DNA of 64,000 nt from JAJFIE01 sp964344255 (lineage in GTDB: Bacteria; Pseudomonadota; Alphaproteobacteria; Rhodospirillales; Casp-alpha2), in contig CAYFMQ010000016.1 of the NCBI GenBank assembly GCA_964344255.1, positions 1 through 64,000 on the forward strand, in the 5' to 3' direction. The first letter of the stretch is position 1. Every line of letters begins with the position of its first letter. Of this stretch, positions 26,931 through 33,324 are shown piece by piece. A program made the position numbers and the translations under genes. The notes below the pieces were generated by a model. The model searched no databases, was not told where the DNA came from, and saw only the letters and a program-made list of their open reading frames with translations.

Positions 26931-27476
26931 TTAAACCGAGTTTGCCGTTTTTCTGACTTTCGACGGATCCTTGTTGATGGCGAGGTTCAGCAAACGATCG
27001 ACTGATCTACCGTCATCGGCCATTGGCAGTTCGATGAAGCTGTACCAGTCGGAATAACGCCACTTGTTCTTGAGCTGCCATTTTACCGGACCCCAGCAAA
27101 TCCGGATATTGTCCGTGCCTTTCAGGGATTGCAGGTTTTCAAAATCCTCCGGCGAAAACAGTACATTTTCAAATTCCCGCATGCGCCGGTTGGTCAGGTC
27201 ATGACCGTAAAATTCCGTAAGATGAATTCCCCATAGGCGAAAAGTCGAGTCATAAGCATCGCCGGGGATCAGATCCTCGACACAAATCCATCCATGCCAC
27301 GGGATAAAATCCTCAAGCTCGAAATCACGCCATGCCGGTAGGGAATCCCCGACACGCTTTGAATCCCAAAGCTGTTTGAATGCCTTGAATTCGCCTAAAT
27401 CCTTCGCCGGAGTATCGGCAGAATAAACCTCGTATGTCCACCCGTCAGAACTGGTCCGGTGACCCAGTTTCGCCAT
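26931..27476 (-). CDS. PAS_5 domain protein
   Basis: Small cytoplasmic protein of the PAS_5 family (PF07310), frequent in Rhodospirillales and of unknown ligand. The LPAWRDFELEDFIPW segment, the FRLWGIHLTEFYGHDLTNRR core and the C-terminal FIELPMADDGRSVDRLL strand are characteristic. 181 aa with no output domain. ATG at 27476 with GGGAGGGA as ribosome binding site. A perfect 13-bp palindrome at 27531-27543 lies about 55 bp upstream. It converges on the dehalogenase-like gene with about 14 bp between. Confidence 0.75.
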   Translation of the reverse strand: MAKLGHRTSSDGWTYEVYSADTPAKDLGEFKAFKQLWDSKRVGDSLPAWRDFELEDFIPWHGWICVEDLIPGDAYDSTFRLWGIHLTEFYGHDLTNRRMREFENVLFSPEDFENLQSLKGTDNIRICWGPVKWQLKNKWRYSDWYSFIELPMADDGRSVDRLLNLAINKDPSKVRKTANSV

Positions 27477-27530
27477 GATCCCTCCCCCGAGAGAAATTTA
27501 TCATGTAGTTCACGCCACATGATTGTATTA

Positions 27531-27543
27531 TTTAGTCACTAAA
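27531..27543. promoter_or_regulatory. Perfect 13-bp palindrome, operator-like
   Basis: TTTAGTCACTAAA is a perfect dyad around a central C, in the AT-rich 142-bp gap upstream of the PAS_5 gene and downstream of the small membrane protein gene. Its size and position suit a TetR-, MarR- or GntR-type operator. No regulator gene is adjacent. Confidence 0.35.
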
Positions 27544-27618
27544 TGTTTGGGGTTATAGAGTCAAGAACTTGATTACGGTTTATTGAATTTACCGAAACTT
27601 ATTCAACTTTTTGTTTTT

Positions 27619-27993
27619 TCACTCTGGCCTTGTCGCGTTGAAGGCGATCCAGGCGAAAACAAACATGCCGGCGATCACGGCCAATGACGATAGCGCCGAA
27701 ATGGGATCGCCGGTCAGCGGACTGCCGCTATAGATGGCCGCAACTCCGATAACCAGGCCGACCATGCCCACGTTGCTGATCCAGAAATGAGCGCCAGCAA
27801 GCCGGCTTTTTTCGGCATCGGGATAGGCCTTGTAGAACAGCCCGTACAGGAACATGGCGACGAAGCCCAGCAGGTTCAGGTGCGCATGGGTAGGCGACTG
27901 GCTGTGATCGGCCGATGCCGCCATGTAGATACCCAACGTCATGCCCAGGATGGCGTAAAGAACAGATAAACGAATGAATTTCGCCGCCAGCAT
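27619..27993 (-). CDS. Small four-helix membrane protein with THAHLNLLG motif
   Basis: 124-aa integral membrane protein with four predicted helices (about 7-26, 38-55, 70-88, 98-118). The motif PTHAHLNLLGFV in the second helix resembles the heme-ligand helix of heme-copper oxidase subunit I, and such short proteins are often annotated as cytochrome c oxidase-like. Too small to be an oxidase by itself; it could bind heme or act in assembly, but this is inference. ATG at 27993 has AAGGGGG about 8 nt upstream. It stands alone, followed by the PAS_5 gene after 142 bp. Confidence 0.65.
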   Translation of the reverse strand: MLAAKFIRLSVLYAILGMTLGIYMAASADHSQSPTHAHLNLLGFVAMFLYGLFYKAYPDAEKSRLAGAHFWISNVGMVGLVIGVAAIYSGSPLTGDPISALSSLAVIAGMFVFAWIAFNATRPE

Positions 27994-28195
27994 GATGATC
28001 CCCCTTAAACCTCTGTGTCATGAAACCTTGGCGGGAAAAATTCTTATCGGACAACCGTTAAGGGACAGTGAATAGGGAAACCAAAAAACTTGACAAATGA
28101 CATAAATTATGCTTATATTCCTAGTTTGGCTTTATGCTCTTTGACATGGTGAATAGGTCTTCGGCGTGATGTCGTATGTCCGCATATGATCATTC

Positions 28196-28323
28196 TTGAG
28201 CAGATCATGAACAGATGAGATCGCTTGTGATCATCTGGCCATGTGAATCTGCTCAAATTTAAAGAAATGATCGGCGGAACACATTAAAGCGGAAGGTCCT
28301 TCCGCTTTAATGTGACCCGATCA
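28196..28323. repeat. Divergent RIME-like two-hairpin element, copy 3
   Basis: Hairpin one pairs TTGAGCAGAT (28196-28205) with ATCTGCTCAA (28247-28256) and has AGATGA/TCATCT inside. Hairpin two pairs TGATCGG (28268-28274) with CCGATCA (28317-28323) and encloses a perfect 17-bp inverted repeat with a 1-nt spacer (28280-28296 and 28298-28314). Layout and the GAGCAG and GATCGG ends match the copies at 5815 and 30843, but the inner sequence differs. Confidence 0.6.
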
Positions 28324-28394
28324 ATAACCGCACTTGAGCCGGGTTCAGCCAAGTGCGGTGATTTCTAGGGATTTGGGAAGGCCGTGTTACAAAA

Positions 28395-28507
28395 GTCTAC
28401 AAATGTCTACATTATTATGGAAAATAATTCGGCCTAAGTTATTGAAACTAAAGAAAACACAAAGGTTAACGTGCAAAAAAGTCTACAAAAGTAGACAAAA
28501 GTCTACA
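28395..28507. repeat. GTCTACA heptamer array 1
   Basis: GTCTACA occurs at 28395, 28405, 28481 and 28501, with one near-match AGTAGAC at 28490. Between the pairs lies an AT-rich segment with TTATGGAAAATAATTC. The same heptamer and a related TTATGGAAAATT segment occur at 46045-46229. See findings. Confidence 0.7.
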
Positions 28508-28588
28508 TTTTGTTGAATTTCAATGACTTATACCGGGTGGGTTTACCCTACCCGGAACCGGCGGTTTGAGCGCTGTATACCGGTCTGG

Positions 28589-28693
28589 ATTCCCGCCTGC
28601 GCGGGAATGACTCCTAAGGGCAAAATGGCTGGTTTCTGCTTTCGCGTGAATGACGGCGTTCAACGCATCCGTCACCCCCGCGAAGGCGGGGGT
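28589..28693. repeat. Two REP-like palindromes
   Basis: ATTCCCGC-ctgc-GCGGGAAT (28589-28608) and ACCCCCGC-gaag-GCGGGGGT (28674-28693), flanked by CTGG and TGAC-type ends. These belong to a common proteobacterial REP-like family also found here at 44893-44953 and 45818-46018. Confidence 0.8.
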
Positions 28694-28776
28694 CCAGTAA
28701 TATCTGTATAGAGAAAGTCATGTAATTGGGGAGAATCGGACGTTTCGCCCCATCACAGAGGCGGCGGATATTCCGC

Positions 28777-29208
28777 CTAGTCGTTGCGCCGCGGCAGGTT
28801 GGGCAGGCGGAAAACGTCGATGCCTTCTTCATCCAAGCTTTCCGTTTCCTCCTGCGTCGCCTCGCCGTAGATGCCGCGTTCTTCCGCCTCGCCGTAGTGG
28901 ATCTTGCGGGCTTCCTCGGCGAAGCCGGTACCGACGTTCTCGCAGTTTTCCTCTACGTGCTCACGCAGCTTGTAGGCGGCCTCGACGATCTCCTTGGCGA
29001 CTTCCTCGGCGCGCGCCTCGTGGGCCGGCAACGTGCTTTCCTTGCGCGATGAAACGGCCGGCGCCATCAGCGCCTTGTCGATTTTCTTGTCGCCGCACAT
29101 CGGGCACTCGATGTCCCCGGACGCACGCTGCTCGTCATAGGCGCTGCTGCTCGGGAACCAGCCCTCAAATTCATGCCCGGTTTTGCATTTCAGTCGAAAA
29201 CTAATCAT
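28777..29208 (-). CDS. DUF1178 family protein
   Basis: Small protein of unknown function, common in alpha- and betaproteobacteria. It starts MISFRLKCKTGHEFEGWF and has a CPMCGD pair; with Cys8 and His12 nearby this suggests a zinc-ribbon N-terminus. A long charged helix follows (about 60-110, HEARAEEVAKEIVEAAYKLR), and the C-terminus ends FRLPNLPRRND. 143 aa. Single gene, divergent from the methyltransferase at 29310 across about 100 bp. In other genomes it often neighbours a carbon-nitrogen hydrolase, glutaredoxin and comF, as here. Confidence 0.85.
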   Translation of the reverse strand: MISFRLKCKTGHEFEGWFPSSSAYDEQRASGDIECPMCGDKKIDKALMAPAVSSRKESTLPAHEARAEEVAKEIVEAAYKLREHVEENCENVGTGFAEEARKIHYGEAEERGIYGEATQEETESLDEEGIDVFRLPNLPRRND

Positions 29209-29309
29209 CGCTTTCCGTCTCTGTGATTAGCCCCCATTATACCAGAGAGTACGCCTGAGAGGCTAAAACAGTATGCCATTTATCGTTACTTAGTCGTAAA
29301 TGGGGAAAA

Positions 29310-29945
29310 ATGCCAAGTCAAAATGTAAATGAGGCCCCGGAACGGCCCCCGTCGAAGCATTTGAAGATCACCGAGCCGTCGCCCTGGATCGTACGGTTCT
29401 CAGGCCTTGTTCCCAAAGGCGGCCAGGTTCTCGACCTGGCCTGCGGCGGCGGGCGGCACAGCGGGCACCTGCTGTCCGAAGGTTGCCGCGTGACGGCGGT
29501 GGACAAGGATACCGACGCCATCGCGGAGCGGCTTGGCGGCCGCGACGGACTGAGCATCATCACCGCCGATCTGGAAGACGGGATCGATCCTTTTGGAACG
29601 GAAGGCCCGTTAGCCGGGCAAACGTTCGACGGTATCGTCGTCGTCAATTACCTGTACCGGCCCTTGATGACATCCCTGCTGGCGGCCCTTAAGCCCGGCG
29701 GCGTTCTGCTCTACGAGACGTTCGCCCGCGGCAACGAAGCCTACGCCCGGCCCCGCAACCCGGACCACCTGCTCCGCTCCGGCGAGCTGCTGGAACTTGT
29801 CTCAGGCCACCTGCAGGTCGTCGCCTACGAACACGGGTTGATCGAGGCCGATGACCTGCCCGGCGTGAAACAGCGGCTGGCGGCGGTCAAGGACTTGGGA
29901 TTAAGCGAGCGCGAGGACGGCGACCCGCCAGCGCATGGGATTTAA
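29310..29945 (+). CDS. Class I SAM-dependent methyltransferase (TehB-like)
   Basis: Methyltransferase of unknown substrate. SAM loop LDLACGGGRHSGHLLSEG (about 45-62), acidic residue in VTAVDKD, and the core motif FDGIVVVNYLYRPL with LKPGGVLLYET. 211 aa, single domain, similar in size to tellurite-resistance-type TehB and related methyltransferases. ATG at 29310 is preceded by GGGGAAAA. No operon partner. Substrate cannot be inferred. Confidence 0.75.
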   Translation: MPSQNVNEAPERPPSKHLKITEPSPWIVRFSGLVPKGGQVLDLACGGGRHSGHLLSEGCRVTAVDKDTDAIAERLGGRDGLSIITADLEDGIDPFGTEGPLAGQTFDGIVVVNYLYRPLMTSLLAALKPGGVLLYETFARGNEAYARPRNPDHLLRSGELLELVSGHLQVVAYEHGLIEADDLPGVKQRLAAVKDLGLSEREDGDPPAHGI

Positions 29946-30001
29946 TAAGCAAGCAAATCCCGAGCAACCGACAGGTTGCGACGACGCATTTGCGGCAAAA
30001 A

Positions 30002-30832
30002 TCAGGAAAACTCTCGATCATGCTGCAGGGACGGCACCTGGGCGCGGACCGCATCGACGCGGCCCGGATCGATTTCCGCCATGACGATACCCGGATCCTC
30101 TCCGCCGTCGGCGATGACCTCGCCCCAAGGATCGACGATCAGGGAATGGCCGTAGGTTCTGCGCCCGCCTTCGTGCTCGCCGCACTGGGCCGGGGCGAAG
30201 ACGAAGCAGCCGCTCTCGATGGCCCGGGCGCGCAGCAGGGTATGCCAGTGGGCTTCGCCGGTAGGCCGGGTAAAGGCCGACGGCACGCTCAGGAAGATGG
30301 CGCCTTTATGCGCCAGCGCCCGGTAGAGATGGGGGAACCGCAGGTCGTAGCAGACGCTCATGCCCAGCACGCCCCAGGGCGTTTCCGCCGTGACCAGCCT
30401 GTCGCCCGGCCTGTAGTTGGCGGATTCCCGGTACGCTTCGCCCGACGCCAGATCAACGTCAAACAGGTGAACCTTGTCATATCGGGCCCGGACCGCGCCT
30501 TCGCCGTCCACCAGGAAGGAGCGGTTGGCCAGCTTACCGTCTTTGTCTCCGGTTTCCGCCTGGACCACCAGCGAGCCGATCAGCAGCCAGACGCCTGAGT
30601 CTTTTGCCGCATCGCGGAGGCGATCAAGGGCTTCGGTTTCCGCTTCGGGACGGGCCTTGTCGCGGAGTAGTTCCGGGTCGGGCTCCATCATGCCCACGGT
30701 TTCCGGCAGCATGACGAAACCGGCGCCTCTCTCCCCGGCTTCCGCAATCCTGGGCAGCACGGCGTCGATGGTCCGTTCCGGGTCGCGGCCGGAGGTGGTC
30801 TGGATCAGGGCAATGGTGAAGGGTTCCGTCAT
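30002..30832 (-). CDS. Carbon-nitrogen hydrolase (Nit/omega-amidase type)
   Basis: Nitrilase-superfamily amidase, most like bacterial Nit proteins that repair deaminated glutathione. The catalytic triad is visible: Glu in MLPETVG, Lys in YDKVHLFDVD, and Cys in GMSVCYDLRFPHLYRAL. 276 aa, usual size. Together with the downstream RIME-like repeat and grxC and comF it forms a conserved neighbourhood seen with DUF1178 in alphaproteobacteria. Exact substrate is inferred, not shown. Confidence 0.85.
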   Translation of the reverse strand: MTEPFTIALIQTTSGRDPERTIDAVLPRIAEAGERGAGFVMLPETVGMMEPDPELLRDKARPEAETEALDRLRDAAKDSGVWLLIGSLVVQAETGDKDGKLANRSFLVDGEGAVRARYDKVHLFDVDLASGEAYRESANYRPGDRLVTAETPWGVLGMSVCYDLRFPHLYRALAHKGAIFLSVPSAFTRPTGEAHWHTLLRARAIESGCFVFAPAQCGEHEGGRRTYGHSLIVDPWGEVIADGGEDPGIVMAEIDPGRVDAVRAQVPSLQHDREFS

Positions 30833-30842
30833 GGACGGAGTT

Positions 30843-30980
30843 TAGAGCAGGTCATGTTTTCTTGGAACCACTTCGTGGACCAATAAAACATGTTCCCCTG
30901 CTCCAGGTTATTCAAATCGATCGGATTCACACGTTTTGATGAAACATGATGTGTTTCCGTCTAAACGTGATCCGATCTAG
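30843..30980. repeat. Two-hairpin RIME-like intergenic repeat, copy 2
   Basis: Starts TAGAGCAGGTCATG (30843) and ends TGATCCGATCTAG (30968-30980). Shared with copy 1 (5815-5949): the terminal stems, the ACTTCGTG loop, TTATTCAAATC, ATCGGATTCACACGTTT and GTCTAAAC. The first stem here has CTGCTCCAG instead of CTGCTCTAG. It fills almost the whole gap between the nitrilase gene and grxC. Confidence 0.8.
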
Positions 30981-30989
30981 AACGAAGGG

Positions 30990-31295
30990 TCAGGCGAGCG
31001 CCAGCTTGGTATCCAGTTCGCCCTCGAAATCGAGGAACATCAGGTCGTCGCAGCCGCCGATATGCTCGTCGTCGATGAAGATCTGCGGCACCGTGTAGCT
31101 GTCTTCGTCGCCGGCGCGTTCGATCATTTCCTTGCGCAGGCCCGGCTTCATCATGACGTCGTATTCTTCGTAGGCCACGCCCTTCTTCTCCAGTAGTTTC
31201 TTGGCGCGCATGCAGAAACCGCAGAACGGCGAGGTGTAGATCTCGACAAAGGGCCTGTTGGCCGTATCGGTTTTTGAATCGGGCATGATCTTCAT
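30990..31295 (-). CDS. grxC: Glutaredoxin 3-type (GrxC)
   Basis: Dithiol glutaredoxin that reduces disulfides with glutathione. Active site CGFC in YTSPFCGFCMRAKKLL, with TVPQIFIDDEHIGGCDDL as the conserved cis-proline and glutathione-binding region. Length about 101 aa from the ATG at 31295; the ATG at 31286 is also possible and neither has a strong ribosome binding site. It lies downstream of comF on the same strand, with about 80 bp between. Confidence 0.93.
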   Translation of the reverse strand: MKIMPDSKTDTANRPFVEIYTSPFCGFCMRAKKLLEKKGVAYEEYDVMMKPGLRKEMIERAGDEDSYTVPQIFIDDEHIGGCDDLMFLDFEGELDTKLALA

Positions 31296-31375
31296 TACCG
31301 GTTCGATTGATGACTGTCCGATACATAGTAAGGCGGGTATAAAATGGCAACTCACGAAAGTGTCTTTGTCACACT

Positions 31376-32227
31376 TCAATCATGCACGACACGGGCAACC
31401 GTCAGGATGTCCACGGCCCTGGCGCCGGAGCGCATCAGACAGCGCGCCATGGCCCAGGCGGTCGCCCCGGTGGTGTAGACGTCATCGACGACCAGAACCC
31501 GGCGGCCCTTGATTTGAGCCTTTCCCAGCGCGGTGACGCGAAAGGCCCCGGCGACGGCCCTCCGACGCTCGGCCCGGCCCATGCCCTTGCCCCGCTTGCT
31601 TTTCCTGAAGTCCGGGCTGGGCTTGATCCTTTCCATGCTGTCGGGAAGGTGGGGGACGCCCGAGATGCGCTCCAGCTGCCTCGCCAGCAGCCCGGCCTGG
31701 TTGTAACGGCGTTCGAACAGGCGGCGGCGGTGCAGGGGCACGGGAACCAGCACGTCCGCCTCGGCCAGCAGGTCCGCCGCGGCCCGCGCCATCCAGTGGG
31801 CGAACAGGCCGGCGGCTTCCGTCCTGTCCGCGTGCTTGAAGGCCAGGATCAGGTCCTTACTGGCGTCGTCGTAGACAGCGGCGCTCCGCGCCCGCATGAA
31901 GGGCGGCAGGCGGGCGGCGCACGCGGCGCAATAGGGCGCTTCCTGCTCGTGTGGGAACGGCAGACCGCAGGCATCGCAGACCGCAGGCCCGATCAGGCGG
32001 AGCCTGGACCAGCAAGCGCTGCACAGGGTATCGGAGGTTTCGACGATAACCCGGCATCCCAGGCACTGGGGCGGCAGGATGACATCCCGGGTCTTTTCGA
32101 GGAAGGACCGTGCAGCTTTTGGGGTTCCGGAAAGACGGTTCAGTTGCCTAAACGGGCCGTTCCGGGTCCGCCGGTGCGGCGGGGAAATGCCCCGTTCGGG
32201 ATTTATCGAAGGATTATCGTGTGGCAT
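31376..32227 (-). CDS. comF: ComF family amidophosphoribosyltransferase-like protein
   Basis: ComF family protein: DNA uptake in competent bacteria, role otherwise unclear. Zinc-binding cysteine pairs CLGC, CSAC, CDAC and CAAC occupy the N-terminal third, and a phosphoribosyltransferase-type motif VLVVDDVYTTGATA lies near the C-terminus. From the ATG at 32227 it is 283 aa, with about 45 residues before the first zinc pair that are not typical of ComF, so the real start could lie further in. The divergent NDUFAF5-like gene starts at 32238, so the two genes share almost no intergenic DNA. Confidence 0.9.
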   Translation of the reverse strand: MPHDNPSINPERGISPPHRRTRNGPFRQLNRLSGTPKAARSFLEKTRDVILPPQCLGCRVIVETSDTLCSACWSRLRLIGPAVCDACGLPFPHEQEAPYCAACAARLPPFMRARSAAVYDDASKDLILAFKHADRTEAAGLFAHWMARAAADLLAEADVLVPVPLHRRRLFERRYNQAGLLARQLERISGVPHLPDSMERIKPSPDFRKSKRGKGMGRAERRRAVAGAFRVTALGKAQIKGRRVLVVDDVYTTGATAWAMARCLMRSGARAVDILTVARVVHD

Positions 32228-32237
32228 AAGCAACAGC

Positions 32238-33110
32238 ATGACCGACTCCATGACAGTCTTCAACCGCCGGATTGTCCGGCGGCACATCGAACGGGCCGCG
32301 CCTGAGTTTACCGAGCACGACTTCCTGTTCCGGGAAGTGGCTGAACGCCTGCTCGACAGGCTCGACGACACGACCCGCACTTTCTCCCGGGCCCTGGACC
32401 TGGGGAGCCGAGGCGGTGTTATCGGCGCGCACCTGAACGGCCGGGGCGGCATCGAAACACTGGTCAGATGCGCCTGTACAGTAATAGCGGACTCTGGCCT
32501 AACGGTCTGCGCGGACGAGGAAGCCCTGCCCTTCGCCGACGGGGCGTTCGATCTGGTGCTCTCCAACCTGGCGCTGCACTGGGTCAACGACCTGCCGGGA
32601 ACGCTCACGCAAATCAGGCGGTGCCTGAAACCGGACGGCCTGATGATGGCGGCCATGTTCGGCGGCGAGACCCTGAAGGAACTGCGCCATGCCTTAGGTG
32701 AGGCCGAGATCGCCGTCGAGGGCGGCATGAGCCCTAGGGTTTCCCCCTTCGCCGACATCCGAGACCTGGGAGGCCTACTGCAACGGGCCGGCTTCGCCCT
32801 GCCGGTGGTGGATACGGAAACTGTTACGGTTTCCTATGCCGAGCCACTGAAGCTGCTCAAGGATCTACGCGGCATGGGTGAGACAAACACGGTTATGGAA
32901 CGGCGCAAGTCCTTTTCCCGCCGCGAGACCCTGATGCGGGCCATGGAGTTGTACAGAGAACATTACGGCGACGAGGACGGCCGCGTTCCGGCGACGTTCC
33001 AGGTGCTTTTCTTAAGCGGCTGGGCGCCCGATCCGTCCCAGCAGCAACCCCTGAAACCGGGCAGCGGACAGACATCGCTGACGGATGTTTTCGGCGATGA
33101 TCAGGAATAA
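32238..33110 (+). CDS. NDUFAF5-type methyltransferase-fold protein
   Basis: Class I methyltransferase-fold protein of the family of human NDUFAF5, which hydroxylates an arginine of complex I subunit NDUFS7. The N-terminus VFNRRIVRRHIERAAPEF is the family hallmark, followed by LDLGSRGGVIGAHL (a weaker SAM loop than usual), FDLVLSNLALHWVNDLPGTL and the C-terminal FQVLFLSGWAPDPSQQQPL. Start at ATG 32238 or 32250, giving 290 or 286 aa. It is typically next to comF and grxC in alphaproteobacteria. A complex I assembly role here is inferred by orthology. Confidence 0.85.
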   Translation: MTDSMTVFNRRIVRRHIERAAPEFTEHDFLFREVAERLLDRLDDTTRTFSRALDLGSRGGVIGAHLNGRGGIETLVRCACTVIADSGLTVCADEEALPFADGAFDLVLSNLALHWVNDLPGTLTQIRRCLKPDGLMMAAMFGGETLKELRHALGEAEIAVEGGMSPRVSPFADIRDLGGLLQRAGFALPVVDTETVTVSYAEPLKLLKDLRGMGETNTVMERRKSFSRRETLMRAMELYREHYGDEDGRVPATFQVLFLSGWAPDPSQQQPLKPGSGQTSLTDVFGDDQE

Positions 33111-33180
33111 ACCCGATCTTACCCTTGCAACGATACCAATCATCCCTATTCCTCACTCATCAAGTTATAGGAAATAATTC

Positions 33181-33209
33181 TTGACATTTGCACTCTTTTG
33201 TGCTTAGGT
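33181..33209 (+). promoter_or_regulatory. Candidate sigma70 promoter upstream of the lysozyme gene
   Basis: TTGACA (33181-33186), a 17-bp spacer, then TTAGGT (33204-33209). The -35 is perfect; the -10 matches the consensus only partly. A start near 33216 would give a transcript that meets two intrinsic terminators before the lysozyme ATG. Confidence 0.4.
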
Positions 33210-33245
33210 GCTTTCCAACGAACGGTACAATTGCGTCTGCATATT

Positions 33246-33273
33246 AACCGGTCCTGAGAAGGCCGGTTTTTTT
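33246..33273 (+). terminator. Intrinsic terminator 1 in the lysozyme leader
   Basis: AACCGG-T-CCT pairs with AGG-C-CGGTT around GAGA, with one mismatch, and is followed by a seven-T run. It could end the NDUFAF5-like transcript or a short leader RNA from the promoter at 33181. Confidence 0.75.
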
Positions 33274-33280
33274 GTTTCCC

Positions 33281-33302
33281 AGCCCCATGATGGGGCTTTT
33301 TT
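33281..33302 (+). terminator. Intrinsic terminator 2 in the lysozyme leader
   Basis: AGCCCCA pairs with TGGGGCT around TGA and is followed by TTTTTT. It ends 22 bp before the lysozyme ATG, so transcription of that gene from upstream needs read-through or antitermination, or a promoter in the last bases. Confidence 0.8.
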
Positions 33303-33324
33303 CATTTTAATTAGGAGAAACCCC

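Larger units (their letters stand above)
27994..28776. other. 783-bp intergenic region made largely of repeats
   Basis: No coding gene. The open frames here translate REP palindromes (peptides such as VWIPACAGMT). From left to right it holds a divergent RIME-like two-hairpin element (28196-28323), a GTCTACA heptamer array (28395-28507) and two REP-like palindromes (28589-28608, 28674-28693). It is AT-rich in its left half, unlike the neighbouring genes. Confidence 0.7.

Noticed and set aside
28380..28520. CRISPR array
   Set aside because: The repeated unit is only 7 bp with irregular spacing and mixed orientation, with no cas genes.
28523..28711. Small open frame with peptides like VWIPACAGMT
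   Set aside because: This is the known translation product of REP-type palindromes, not a protein family.
29243..29260. An 18-bp exact match (CAGAGAGTACGCCTGAGA) to 56125-56142
   Set aside because: One copy is intergenic, the other is the coding 3' end of the tandem receiver gene, with no extension of similarity; probably chance.
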